Shown here: in pieces, positions 20,925-32,681 of the stretch
Layout: each line of letters opens with the position of its first letter
Numbering within the stretch: position 1 is the stretch's first letter
Assembly: GCA_015178975.1 (NCBI GenBank)
Contig: WHVD01000052.1
Location: forward strand, 62,001 to 126,000
Direction of reading: 5' to 3'
DNA: 64,000 nucleotides
Origin: Hysterangium stoloniferum
Taxonomy: Eukaryota; Basidiomycota; Agaricomycetes; Hysterangiales; Hysterangiaceae
Translations under genes and position numbers: made by a program
The notes under the pieces: generated by a model
Database searches by the model: none
Told to the model about the DNA's origin: nothing
What the model saw: the letters and a program-made list of their open reading frames with translations, nothing else

Positions 20925-23094
20925 CCAGGCAGAGATGTATCATGTGGAATATTTAAATTGTCCCAATTTTGATGGAATTTCACCAAGTTGACTTGAGATG
21001 AAGAGAGGGGTACCTTTCTTTGATGCTACTGTGGAACATAGATCCACAGAGGGGACTTTTCAATGGGACAAGATTGTAACTGATAAAAATGGAAAATAAT
21101 TTACTTCAAGTGTGGATCCTAAATGGGCCATGTATTGGGCAACTAGCATTTATTTCAAGGATCAAAACCATTACAAATGATAATCCTTACTGATATGTTT
21201 GGCCCGATTGTTCAAAATTTCTTCATGTATTATTTCCTCCATGGATGGTAGATTGGGCTGCCATGAATTCTCTCTGTCAGGCCTTTAGGGTTCTGACAAT
21301 GAGGCATTCAACCAATCTCCTTTTTTGAGAAAGTCATGATCCAATATCAATATATATACATCTGCTACTTCCTTTGCATTTGAACTAAGTCCTGTCTTTA
21401 TGGTGACATTGTCTTCTAATTGAGAGATGTAGGTGGGAATGAAAATCAATTCATTATCAATGTTATTTACTTGTCCTTGTAGGTGTAATCCATCAACCAC
21501 TTCATACAACCTCTGGTCTTCAGCTTCCTCTACAGGATTCTGTGCAGAACATTTGTTGATTGAGATGTAATGAGACATCTTGCCTGCATGAGGACAATCA
21601 ATCTTCAAATGTTCCAGACTTCCACAAATCCAGCACTCTTTAGAAGGTTTAATGATGCTCCTCTTGTCACTTCTCTGGAAGAATAATGTCCCATGTTGTA
21701 AAGTGGTTTAGCTGCTGGAGCTGCCAGCCATGATCTGGTTTGCTCCCATCCCTTTTTTTTGGCTATAGAGGATAAGTGCTAGCTACCAGAGGCTCTGAGA
21801 GTGATGAGCTGCCAGCCATGATCTGGTGTGCTCCCATCCCCTTTTTTTGGCTGTAAAGGATTGGCACTAGCTCCCAGAGGCTCTGAGAGTGCTAGTACAG
21901 TGTAGAATATAAATTATACCTTGTGTAGGTAGTAGTAGGAGCATGATATTAACAAGGTATTCAAGTTACAATAACTTCTTTTTTGGAATTTCAAAGTGCA
22001 AAACATTAATAATACACACTACTCAACATTGGAAATACATGAGGAAAATGGAACACCACATCCCAATTGTCTCTAGCAATGGGAGAAAGTATCTAGGATA
22101 GAGGGCCTAGCAAGAGTACATACATTCACATACATTAGATACAGCTGGCTAGAACCCTGAGCCACTATATCATTGAAAAATATTGAGAAATAATGTGACA
22201 AAAATGCATCAGTCACAGTAGCACACTGGTCATGGTTCAAACATTCCATGACATACTACAGCAGTGTAGCCTTGCTTAATTTCCCTTCATGCTCTCATCA
22301 TCTTCCTCTTTGTGATCTTGCCCATTCCCTACCTACACCTCCAGCACTATCCACACTTGCATCCTGGACCTTCACCTCTACACACTTGTCTCCAACTTGG
22401 TCTCTACACATCTCTGCCTTTACCTCTAACACCTTGTATTTGCCTTGGCCCTCACCCTCACACTTGTCCTTACTTCTGCTGGAATGTACTGTTTTCCTTT
22501 TTTCTTTCCTGTTTTTTTTTTTTGGCCCATCACAGTATTGTCCCTGTTGTCTTTCTCACTGGGCTATATTTGATATAACAACAAGCTCTACATGTCTTCC
22601 CAGCAGCCAGCTATACTGGTTATTTTGTTGCTTGTAGTGTGAATGTCTTTTATGGTTTGTTTTTATGCCTGATTAAAGGCTTGAATCTGAGGGGGCAGTG
22701 GTGGGGACTTGGATGTGGTGAGTCAATGATTTTTGACAATTGGTGAGCTAAAAATATTTCATAATGTAGCAATAGTACACTAGTAGTGGGACTAATGCTT
22801 GATAATAATAATAATCACATTCTGGATCACACTTACTTTTCTAAATGACTATTTATCAAAAATATTATAAATACAGCTAGAGCAGCTAACATAATGGGCG
22901 TAATGAGAGCAGTGGGAGAAAAATATTCACAAAAGATGTTGTGAGCATTCACTATATCTATAGTGCATTAGGAGCATTTGAAACTGGGTGATGTTCTCTG
23001 AATTCTCTGGTGCCACTCTGGAGGCTCCAGAGCACATGTTCATTTTACTGATGCTGTAGCCCCTGAAACACCTCCTCCGGTCAGACACCCAACC
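20925..23094. other. Unassigned; contains one zinc-knuckle-like minus-strand ORF and a tandem duplication
   Basis: On the minus strand, 21,655-21,285 reads C-W-I-C-G-S-L-E-H-L-K-I-D-C, a CCHC zinc knuckle, and stays open for about 120 codons. It may be retroelement gag but the class is not recognisable. At 22,248-22,637 a plus-strand ORF is Leu/Ser/Pro-rich low-complexity sequence and is not credible as a gene. Confidence 0.35.
21718..21891. repeat. Tandem duplication of an 85-88-bp unit
   Basis: Two adjacent copies beginning GAGCTGCCAGCCATGATCTGG and ending in a block with AGAGGCTCTGAGAGTG, about 88% identical by eye; each contains a poly-T run. Confidence 0.75.
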
Positions 23095-23520
23095 AATGAA
23101 GAAATTCTACAACCACATTACCTGGGAAAGATGAATGTAGAATGTGTACTGTGTAATGCACTACATTGGATGGCAGTGTCTTACTCTGGGAAAATGAAAT
23201 TACCTGTACTTCAAAATGGCCCTCAGCCATTGCATCATCTACTGGAAAGTCCTGCTGATCAAGATGCAAGATGCTAAAGAGTTTCATAAGAATATCAGGG
23301 CATAAAGTTCCACTGTAGTATGTGCTTTCTGGGTGCTATGATGGACAGGTCATTGCTTGATGCAGAATGTGGTCCTTATTGTTTTTAAGCTCCATGGGGA
23401 ACTTAGACATATGTAATCATGGTGCCCTAATTCCTAATGAGTGTAAGGGTACATCTAACTGCCATACCAGATTCTAACCTTAACCATACTACATACCAGT
23501 TATGGACCATATGCATACCT
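23095..23520 (+). pseudogene. Helitron Rep/helicase protein, N-terminal helitron-like domain remnant
   Basis: Translation reads HYLGKMNVECVLCNALHWM (23,118), then LPVLQNGPQPLHHLL, then D-R-S-L-L near 23,348 and GPYCF near 23,370 with scattered stops. This order (MNxxCxxCxALHW, then LPxLxxPPxxLxxLL, then GPYxFxxHG) is the N-terminal helitron-like domain of fungal Helitron proteins as I know it. The Rep HUH motif and helicase are not present. Family assignment rests on that motif order. Confidence 0.6.
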
Positions 23521-24132
23521 CTATTTAGTATTCCTCTCACTTTTTGATATGAATCAGTCATGTGATAACTTCCATAGGTTAGGTTTATCTGATTTGGACA
23601 AAAATAATTTGTCCACGTTCTCTGAAGGAGGCACGTGATATGGACAACAATGCCCGATCACTTTTTATGCCACTCATCGTTCTTTTGTTCCCTTTTCTCT
23701 TTGTTCTCTCTCATTGTTCTTTATCCTATATATCCCGCATTCCTAGTTCCACACTCCCCATCTCGTCTCGTCTCAATTCCGCACTCGATAGTCTTCAAAG
23801 ACTTCGAGTTCTGCTTATATTTTTGCCTTGATTCTTAAAATAGTTGATAGCTATATATAGAATACCCTATGCCCTTACAGCTATATAAAGGTAGCTAGTG
23901 GTTGTACATACTTTAGCTTTGTTATCAACTTGGTTATACTTCTCACAGACTTTGGTTGATCCCTAACAATGAGGTCAGACTCCTCCCTATGCCCAGCTTT
24001 ATTTTTTGAAGCAGATGTTGCATGTGAGCATAGAGATTTATGCACATAACCAGGACAAAAGAATCAAGGCTACACCGTTCTGGGTTACAGGCAATGATGT
24101 TAGAATTTAATTCTTTTGATCATGTCTATAAG
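23521..24132. other. LTR-like non-coding stretch with TATA boxes, family unknown
   Basis: 23,624-23,969 starts TGAAGGAGG, ends CCTAACA and contains CTATATATCCCGC and TATATAAAGG, consistent with an LTR, but no target duplication is seen. 23,970-24,132 is unassigned. Confidence 0.3.
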
Positions 24133-24304
24133 CAGGCCATGAGGTGTCTCTGAGACCAGCTTATTTCTGATCTACTCAATGCTCTGCAGAATGCCTAGAT
24201 CTACACCAAGATAGACGTCAGGCCATGAGGTGTCTCTGAGACCAGCTTATTTCTGATCTACTCAATGCTCTGCAGAATGCCTAGATCTACACCAAGATAG
24301 ACGT
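24133..24304. repeat. Perfect 86-bp tandem duplication inside reverse transcriptase
   Basis: 24,133-24,218 and 24,219-24,304 are identical, both starting CAGGCCATGAGG and ending ATAGACGT. The unit spans the RT block coding DLLNA...IYTKID, so the duplication post-dates the element and is recent. Confidence 0.95.
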
Positions 24305-25283
24305 CAAACATGCCTACCACTTGGTCTGTATTTTTGAGGAGATGAGTGGAAAACCACATTCCAGACCCACTACAGAGCTTTTGAATGGTTGGTAATGCCC
24401 TTCAGGCTCACCAATGCTCTGTTTATTTTTCAATGTTTTATTAATGATATTTTGTCTGACATGCTTAATGTATGCATCATTGTTCATTTGGGTGACATTC
24501 TCATCTACTCTGAGGATCCCATGTCACATGACAAATAGGTCCATAAGGTTCTCTGGAGACTCCAGCAACACACACTTTTTGCAAACAGTAAAAAATGTAC
24601 TTTTGACATGGACTCTGTGGAATATTTAGGTTTCATTATGGGACCGAATGGACTCCAAATGGATGAAGCCAAAGTACAAGTCATCAAAGATTGGCTGGAA
24701 CCCCAAAAGGTTAAAGACATACATACAATCTTTCCTTGTCTTTGCCAATTTTTACCAATGAATATTCTGAAATCATGATTCCCCTTACTTGTCTCACTCA
24801 TAAGGATGCTCTGTGGAATTTCAATTATTAGTGTCATGCAGCTTTCAATCTTTGAAAGGATTCTTTTTTCTTCAGCTCCCATCCTTTCACATTGGAAATC
24901 TGGCATCCTGCTCATTGTTGAAACAGATGCCTCAGACTATGCATTGGGAGCCATTTTGTCTATCCAGGACTCTGATGGAGAAATTCACCCAGTCACTTTT
25001 CTCTCCTGGACTTTTACCAGACTGGAGCTCAACTACAATGTCCAGGACAAGGAACGTCTTGGAGGTTTTGAAGACTTCAAAGTGTGGAGACACTATTTGG
25101 AGGACACAGGAATTCTGGTTGACATTGTTACAGATCACAAGAACCTGAAATATTTTCAACCATGAAACTTTTGACCTTTCAGCAAGCCCAGTGGTATGAA
25201 TATCTATCTACCTTTAATATGATCATCCATTTTTGACTTGGCCACCTTAGTGGAAAACCCAATGCTTTGACTGGATGATGGGA
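24150..25283 (+). pseudogene. pol: Gypsy reverse transcriptase and RNase H (A2)
   Basis: RT blocks IYTKID...AYHLV, a decayed FGLTNA region near 24,405, the YLDD position decayed near 24,490, SVEYLGFIMGP near 24,620. RNase H is open for 119 codons at 24,806-25,165 with ETDASDYALGAIL, D-K-E-R-L, and VTDHKNLKYF, retaining the first catalytic Asp. TRRW of the A1 copy appears as a TGA stop near 25,275. Frame breaks throughout. Confidence 0.85.
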
Positions 25284-26071
25284 TGTTAAGATCTAAGCAA
25301 GGGGGGCAAAAAGGGATTATTTTGGAGGTCCAAAAGTAGTGAATGGTACTAATTGGGAGGTTCCAAAAATAGGGAATGGTACTAATCAGGAGGTCCAATT
25401 CTATTAGGCAAAGTGGAGCTTGGCTTCAACATATGTGTTGGACCCTCACATGAACTGTTAGAGTGCTCTGGTATTTCAAACAGAGTGGATAGTACAATGA
25501 AAGCTAAAGACAACACTTAGCTCAATTGACTGGAGGGCTGAAAATACTAAGAGTTCTAGAGTGAAGAGTATTGAGAGGAATCTAAGAGGTCTTAAACAAA
25601 AGGGGGTTAATCTACGTCAAGTTTCAGACTAAAGAACTGTAGCATACATGGTAGGAACTGTTATAGAAAGGTATAATGGAGAGTCAGAGGTCTGATTAAG
25701 GAAGTGGAAGTAGTGATGGGTCAAAAATAAGTAGGTGGAGGAATGGGATCCAAATGAGACTAATACAACATAGGAAAGTATTCTGAAAAGGTGTGAGGTG
25801 GCAAATAATGTTTACATGTAGACCAGATGAGCTACAATGAAACAGGTTTCAGGATGCCAAGGTGGTGGTACTGTGTTCTGGGGGCTCCGATGTCAGGGTG
25901 CCGGAGGGTTACAAGGGTATGAACAACTGTAATATGAGGACAACAACATAAACCAAGTATTGGGGTCCTGACACAGTGGCTCCAGATCCTGAGGTACTGA
26001 TGTTGGGGGCCCAGAAAGGTTATCAAGGTAAGACTAAGTTGTGGGGGCCTGAAAGGGTGAGGATCCAAACA
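25284..26071 (-). repeat. Solo LTR, family H, with TSD
   Basis: 788 bp read as TGTTAAG...CCAAACA on +. Perfect TGGGA duplications at 25,279-25,283 and 26,072-26,076. The minus strand carries the shared hairpin with compensatory changes (25,416-25,468), which sets the orientation. Confidence 0.88.
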
Positions 26072-26778
26072 TGGGATGTCTATCCCAGGAGGGGAGTAAC
26101 AACTATGGCACAGTTAACCCATACAACTTGAAACCCATATTCACAAATTCACAACATACCACATCAGTCTGTGCTACTTATCTCAGTCATCCAGTCATGT
26201 GTGGAATTATCATTATGGATGTCAAGAAATTACATCAAGATATTGTATTCTATTGGCAATTCCATTAGACCAGTTAACCAGGGCACATCTCAATAGCCCC
26301 ATGGACCCTGGTCAACCTCAGCAGTCTCAATATCAGCATGGCTACATTAGACTTGATGATCACATATACTGTATGTACCAGACACCGATGACCTCAGAAT
26401 CACCCAGTACAAACATGACCCACTCTCAGGACATTTTGGGCTCAATAAGAAGACTCTATCAACTCTGAGACTTCATCAAGCACTATTGTAAATCTTGCAT
26501 TACTTGTTTACACTCTAAATCACAGCATCACAAGCCATATGGCCTTCTGAAGCAACTCCCGTATGGAACCAGAATACCTGTAAAATTCCATCTCCATGGA
26601 TTTCATTGAACACCTACTGGACTCTGAAGGTTTTTCCACAATCCTAGTCATTGTTGACAGATTCTCCAAGCAAGTTATTTTCATCCCCACACATGATACC
26701 ATTATTTCTGTGCAGTTAGTGGAAGGAACCTTTCATTCTCTACATATTTTCCAAACACAGAGTCCCATCCCACATAAC
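26072..26778 (+). pseudogene. pol: Gypsy RNase H-integrase linker and integrase N-terminus (A2)
   Basis: Continues the A2 pol after the H insertion: VYPRRG..., then the zinc-binding region near 26,400-26,510 (H...H...C-x2-C, here CITCLHS) and the integrase start SMDFIEHLLDSEGFSTILVIVDRFSKQ (26,594-26,670) with first catalytic Asp in MDF and partner blocks intact. Cut at 26,778 by solo LTR A. Confidence 0.85.
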
Positions 26779-27608
26779 TGTTAGGATACACACACAGGGC
26801 AGGTTTCCGGAGAAACCTGCGGGATATCCGGTAGGACTTGGCTTCAGTTTATAGGCTGCGCCCTCACTAGATCATGTTGTCCAATTTCGAACAGGCAGAC
26901 GGGGATCCCGGGGAGTCCGGGCAGGGTTCGTGGGTCGTAAGTCATAAGTCGGAGGTCGTGGGTCGTGAGTCGAGATAGTCGAGAGGGATAGATGTGCCGG
27001 AGCCCGTGGGCTCCGACTAGTGAGAGCGATGTGAATCAAGCAAGGTTTTAGAGCGGAAAATGTTATTAGATTACTGGGGGGAATCTAAGCTAATTTTCTG
27101 ACTGGATTGTATGTACAACATCTGCCAGTTTATATAGACCATGGAGTGAATGACATACCCAATCCAGTAATAACGAAACAAAACTAACAAAACATAAAAT
27201 GGGAATAGTAAACACCAAATTGGTGTTAGGAACAGGACAGAACAGAGCGGAGTCCGAATCGTGACAAAGCATAACCCATAACGGGAAACGGAGCGGGAGC
27301 GGAGCGGGAGCGGAGTCCTAAATCGTGACAGGTCATTTGACTAAAACGGGAATGGGGCTTGATTAGAGCGGTGATGGGATTCTGAGTGGAGTCCGGTGAC
27401 TGATGCGTGAGACGAAGACAGACATAGACAGAGACGGAGTCCGGGGGAAGTCCAGTGGCTGATATGTGTCGTAATGAGGTCAAACATAACAAGTCTTGAC
27501 GTAACGGAGTCCGGGCGGGAAATCCTATAAACAGACAATTGGTGCTTGTAGCGTGTGGGGGCGTACAGGTTAGTGCCCGGAGTCCGGCGGGATTGTCCGG
27601 TCGTAACA
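26779..27608 (-). repeat. Solo LTR, family A, with TSD
   Basis: 830 bp in minus orientation. Perfect ATAAC duplications at 26,774-26,778 and 27,609-27,613; removing the LTR restores the expected integrase codons across the site. CpG content is higher than in the host element, so it is younger. Confidence 0.95.
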
Positions 27609-27613
27609 ATAAC

Positions 27614-28508
27614 TTCCAATTGAGGTTCCAAGTTTGTATCTCACTTCTTTAGATCCTTCAGGAAATCCTTGGACATGAAGTCACACTTGATGTCTGGGTA
27701 CCACCCAGAAGGTGACAGACAAACTGAGTGTGTCAATCAAACACTGGAACTATATCTCTGTGTATATTGCAACTATCAACAGGACAATTGGAAATCCCTG
27801 TTACCTCTTGCAGACTTTGCATACAACAATGCACCACCATGCACCACTACTGGCATATCCCCCTTCTTTGCAAACAAACGTCATAATCCTAATGTTATAG
27901 TACATCCAGATTGAACCTTCCATCAGCCCATGCTCAAGAGTTTGTCATGGACCTTGATGAACTCCATCAAGAACTCAAACAAGCAATATCATCTGCCCAA
28001 GAACAATATCAACATTCAGCACACTTGTTAAAGTTCAATTCTCCTGGACTATCTGTCCATCTAAAATATTCACTGACAAGTATTTAGGACTGTTTGAAAT
28101 TATAGAACAAGCTGGACTTTGTGGCTTCTGGAAAGTATGCACATGGTACACCCAGTATTTCATGTTTCTATGTTAGAACTGTGTACTGCTAACACTATCC
28201 CAGACTGCATGCAACCTCCACCCCCTCTGGTCATTATTTATGGAGAACCTGAATTTGAAATCTCACAAATTTTGGAGTCAAAAATAGATAATTGTCAATG
28301 CACTTGTAAACTGCTCTACTTGGTCAAGTGGGCAGGTTATGAGGGCACAGATGAAGAAACATCTTGGATTGTGGTGATGGAACTTGGCAATGCCATGGAG
28401 ATCGTAACTGACTTTCATACAGCATACCTACTGTGGACTCTGTGTACATGTTGGATTCATCTCACTATTCCTTATCAACCCTATGTCTCTCTTACTTTAC
28501 AGATTTGA
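27614..28508 (+). pseudogene. pol: Gypsy integrase core, C-terminus and chromodomain (A2)
   Basis: Integrase blocks SGYHPEGDRQTECVNQTLE (27,685-27,745), FAYNNAPP near 27,815 and the GPF-like region near 28,060. The chromodomain frame runs 28,119-28,440: VHPVFHVSMLE, then FEISQILESKID and LLYLVKWAGYEGTDEETSW near 28,310-28,370. That segment is the canonical Y...W...W chromo fold. Several internal stops and a deletion after AHSLLKF (28,025). Confidence 0.85.
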
Positions 28509-28954
28509 CTTGTTTTATATTCATCTCAAGTGGACATTACATGGGTTTTCTCATTTGTCACACTTTCTTGTTAAAAAAGAAAAAGAAACTTATTATTTTT
28601 GATGATCTATTATAATAATGGGTCCTTCTTCTCCTGCCTCTACAAATTCCATGTGCAGCTCTTTTATGTATGTATTTCTTCTTTTCTCACAGACTTGTCC
28701 CCCTCCTCAGACTCCTCAGGGCTCCCGTGCTTGGACTCCCATAGTCCCGATCCCATACTGTAGTTCTTCAGGAACTCACAGAATACCCTGCAGGACTCCT
28801 GAAGACCTCCTGCCATTGTCTTCTGAACATTGTTGCTTTCCTCTAGCAACAGGTTCTGGGCCTCAATGCCCCCCACCATCTGCCCCAATACATCATTTAA
28901 GGCCTCTGGCCTTTCTGTGTTCCATCCAGTTTCCCAGGACCCAGACCCCATGGT

Positions 28955-29492
28955 GTTAGGGCAACACTACCAAGGCTACCAAACCACAAAGAAGGAAAGG
29001 GAGATAAGACAAGGATAAGGAGTAGAGGGATAGAAGTTCTAATGGCTTGAGAAGATCACACTGGCATTTAGTGGAAATCCTAAGAGATTAAAACTGGGAT
29101 CTAACTATGTACATCCTAGGATATTTATACAAAAAGGAAAACTAAAATAAAGTTTTTAAAGAACACTAAAATAAGGTTTAAACCTTATATCATTGTCACG
29201 TGTGTGTCATGTGTCCTTTGACATGTGACTGTGAATGATCATTCACATGATGCTGTGTGCAGGCATTTGCCATGCATGAACATTCATGTAACATTGTCAC
29301 AAATGTACATTCATAGATGTCATCACAGATGACAGCACACACCATCAACATCACAGACCAGCAATGTCACACACAGATGATGTCACATGTAGTAATCACA
29401 TACCATTGTGAACAGGTGATGTTTGTGCAATGTTAAATTATATAAAATGAATCAAAAAATAAAACTAAATATTAATAGATAGTGCCCTGACA
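28955..29492 (+). repeat. Solo LTR-like element, family G
   Basis: 538 bp with 10-bp near-inverted ends TGTTAGGGCA...TGCCCTGACA. It interrupts the antisense exon 3. The flanks (CATGG left, CAATT right) do not form a clean duplication. A fragment of its start recurs at 49,640. Orientation uncertain. Confidence 0.6.
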
Positions 29493-29538
29493 CAATTTCC
29501 TGTACCAAAGAGCACTGAGCCTTCAAGTGCACACAGGG

Positions 29539-30282
29539 TGTGAGAGATATCCTGAAATATATTCATACTTTCTTATTTTTAGCACTACATTTCACATTCA
29601 GTAATATTTAAATTAGTTCAAAATTCCATGTATGCCTGTGGGTACATAGACACTTGTGGGCACACACACAATAGTCTCATGTAGATTAGCATGCATAGTT
29701 GAAACTCAGACACTTTTTACCCTGCAACCACAACTTACCCAGACACCTTTTCTAGTGTCCTGTAAGTTGTGACTGGGGTATCGTCTCAGCCATCTTGAAT
29801 GGCTTCCAACTTGAACTACCAACTGCTTTTAAAGCTTCATACTGAATAGTCAAAGCCCGAACCACAATCAGTTTCAACTTGCAACTCACATTACTTCTTT
29901 AACTTTCTTCCCCTTCAGTTTTTTACTCCATTACCTCACTCCTTAGAATCACACTGTAAAAGTCGATTCTATTCTCTTTTAGTTGTCTCAGTTGTCTAAC
30001 ACCTACTAGGTCGACTAAAACTAGTTTATGTTAGGAATGGGAAAATACAGTATCTATATGTGACAGACTGTTATTAGACCCAGGTTTGCCATCAGTTATA
30101 TAAACTGTTATAAGAGCACAAGTTGGCATCATAAGTCCGTATATATATATAATCCATCATATACTAGATCCCAGGCTGGGTCAATTCTTTTCTATGCCTT
30201 TAACAGTCTATTATCTATATTGTACTTCAATAGTTAATATTCTTCATATATAGAGTGGTCAGAACTTCCACAACTCTTCACA
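29539..30282 (+). repeat. 5' LTR of element E
   Basis: 744 bp, TGTGAGAGA...CTCTTCACA. Longer than the 3' LTR by a 177-bp insertion at 30,029-30,205. Contains the family hairpin at 29,727-29,780. Confidence 0.9.
30029..30205 (+). mobile_element. Small solo LTR inside the 5' LTR of E
   Basis: 177 bp, TGTTAGGAAT...CTTTAACA, absent from the 3' LTR, flanked by GTTTA and GTCTA (one mismatch). The size fits a TRIM-class or short copia LTR. Confidence 0.6.
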
Positions 30283-30283
30283 G

Positions 30284-30298
30284 TGGTGATCTGAGCCA
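30284..30298 (+). other. Candidate tRNA primer-binding site of element E
   Basis: TGGTGATCTGAGCCA begins one base after the 5' LTR. Its complement ends in CCA, as a mature tRNA 3' end does. Which tRNA matches cannot be told without a host tRNA set. Confidence 0.55.
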
Positions 30299-30581
30299 GA
30301 CTGTGCTTTTCCTATGGAGAAAACATTTTGTTTTTTTAAAAAAAGGCTACATTTAGCTATGTACTATGACTACAGGCAAGGAAGAAGCAGTGAAAGCTTC
30401 AGTGGGACGAGTACTCCCCTCCCATGATGATGACCTGCTAGTCTCAAACCACCCAGAAATGTTACAATGAGAAAACCCTCACTGACCTCCCAAAAGCAAG
30501 CCTCCATTGGAGATTCCCCCCAAATCGACATTGGACCATTGACAGTTGCTTCACCCAGTCAGGCAGGATCTCACTCATGTG

Positions 30582-31715
30582 GAGGATATCTGAAAACTAT
30601 TACAGCGCTTTGCATTATGTAAGGCACGCGCTAGATTTGCATGGAAATATTGCTGAAAGTTGCGAACCTTGTAGCTTGCTCAATAATTGACCAATTGTCT
30701 TGTAACTTAATATACATATTTTAATACTATATATCTAGTATATTATGATGTTATAACTCCAAAATGTTACCTACAGCATGTTTCCCAAAATTGCAGTCCA
30801 TTTGAGCTTGCAAACCAATTCATGAGCCAACAGATGTGTCACTCCCAATGAGCTTGTAATATGTTGTTTTACATGTATCTAGGTAGTAAAAAATGACAGC
30901 ACCTGGCTTTTGCAGTCAGAGCTAATGTGAGTGAGGTTGCCGAGTAAATGCATACTGTACAACCACCCTCATACAAGTTTGCAGCTGGTATTTAGACAGC
31001 AAAAGCCAGGCGCTGTCATTTTTTACTACCTAGATACATATAAAACAACATATTACAAGCTCATTGGGAGTGACACATTTGTTGACTCATGAATTGGTCC
31101 ACAAGCTCAAATGGACTGCAATTTTGGGAAACATGCTGTAGGTCAAATTTTGGAGTTATGACATCATAATATACTAGATATATAGTAATAAAATACGTAT
31201 ATTAAGTTACAAGACAATTGGTCAATTATTGAGCAAGCTACGAGGTTCACAACTTTCAGCAATATTTCCATGCAAATCTAGCGCATGCCTTATGTAATGC
31301 AAAGCGCTGTAAGTATACCAAATTCTAATATACTCTAAAGGTCATTTAAACATCTCTACTTGATTCAAGATACCCAGAATATATAGGGGGTTTTATTTAA
31401 TAAAGACAGCTGTAGTATGAAAAATTTCCAATAATATTTTACATATTTTACATGGAAATAACTACATTACAACTTTTAAAAAACAAAGTACTAATAAAAG
31501 TATTAGTAGGCATCTGTAACAGGCAGGAAATTATATACAATGGAATTTGTTAAATAACTATGGGTTGTATAAGATGTAATATGAAGAACTATTTCTGATG
31601 GTTGTTTTTTGATGATATAATTGTTTCAGAATAGATATCACTATTTAAAGATGGAGTTTTGTAAAAATAAGACTTTTATTAGTAAATATTTGAGATTATA
31701 GTAATTATAAACAAC
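30582..31715 (-). mobile_element. MITE M copy holding a foldback element
   Basis: Minus-strand copy (GAGGATATCTG at the left, TAAACAAC at the right). The part equivalent to the family's 7,170-7,380 is deleted after position 31,355. The foldback element at 30,603-31,309 sits 21 bp from its end. The expected 8-bp target duplication is not convincing here. Confidence 0.8.
30603..31309. mobile_element. Foldback element with 311-bp arms and TA target duplication
   Basis: Left arm 30,603-30,914 and right arm 30,999-31,309 are near-perfect inverted repeats separated by an 84-bp unique spacer. Ends are CAGCGC...GCGCTG, flanked by TA (30,601-30,602 and 31,310-31,311). Comparison with the empty MITE M sequence at 7420 shows TA duplicated exactly, the hallmark of Tc1/mariner-type transposition. 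No coding capacity. Arms differ at only a few sites. Confidence 0.9.
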
Positions 31716-32681
31716 CACCATGGAAGTTAACACACCAATCATGGAACCATCCAAGGAGCCCCTTCAAATGAGCAAGAAGGTGAAAGGAAAAATGAGAGCC
31801 TTGAACCAAGACATGGAGTCCCTTGTCATTGATCCCTCTCCCATTGACACCCTATCTGCAACCCCACAATGGAGCCATTCCCTCCACAGGCACCTTCTCC
31901 TGCCAACTTCATGGCCATGAGCGACCACCTCCCTCCAACTGATTGGATGCACATGTCGATCAACTACCCTACCACACAATTTACAATCAGGAAGGTACTA
32001 GTGTGGCTGGGACCAGTGCTACAACAACCAATGCTCAAGGGACACATACAGGGTTATAGTGGGACATTGGTATTGACTGATCACATGGATGAGTTCTACT
32101 TGCATGTCAATGACTCCATGGAGAGGAAGCAACTAGCAGACAGCATTGAAAAAGTCCAACTTTCCATGTTTCGATCACTATCAGTGGATCTCTGCCATAC
32201 CCCCTCCCTGAATGTGCAGCTCTATCTGCCATCATGGACCTAGTTGACCTACTAGAAAGGCTATTGTCAGAGTCAGAAGCCCCAGAGTCCCTCCCCTCAA
32301 ACCCTGACACCAGCCTGCTACAACCACCCACTGACAGTCCCCAGCCACTAATTCCCTCACCCTCCTCATCAATGCTACCAAACCCTTGACCCCCCCTCAT
32401 TGCCCAGCTCACAACAGCCCCAATCAACAATATGAAACCTATCATTCAAACTCATCAAAAGGCTTATGGGCGGTGGGTATCTTTCATTCAAAAACTCCAG
32501 GGATCAGTGTACACCAATGATGATGCAAGATGGGACAACATCATTGAGTCATTTCAGACTAAATGGGTCAGTTGGGCCCAAGCTATCTTGCAGCTAGGGG
32601 GATCTACTCAAGATGGATGGGGAGGAGTTCCTGACATCCTTCAGCCTCTCCATTGACATAGCTCTTCGAACTGGGGGGCAC

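Larger units (their letters stand above)
30366..32660 (+). pseudogene. Gag-like region of element E, interrupted by MITE M
   Basis: A frame starts MTTGKEEAVKASVGRVL at 30,366 and is broken by stops and by the MITE at 30,582. After it, frames at 31,720-31,920, 31,869-32,243 and 32,432-32,656 follow. The product is Pro/Met-rich, with no zinc knuckle or catalytic motif. Calling it gag rests on its position after the primer site and before a polypurine tract (CTGGGGGGCAC, 32,671-32,681). Confidence 0.45.

Noticed and set aside
22248-22637. 129-codon plus-strand ORF
   Set aside because: Leu/Ser/Pro/Cys-rich low-complexity product over C/T-rich DNA, overlapped by another frame of the same kind; no domain and no splice context.
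28955-29492. LTR G as a DNA transposon with 10-bp inverted ends
   Set aside because: TGTTAGGG...CCCTGACA fits an LTR (TG...CA ends) equally well, and no transposase or clear duplication decides it; listed as LTR-like with lower confidence.
32107-32445. 112-codon minus-strand ORF in element E
   Set aside because: Shadow of the plus-strand gag-like region; Gly/Ser-rich, no start context. Unlike the Gypsy antisense gene it has no introns, TATA box or second copy here.
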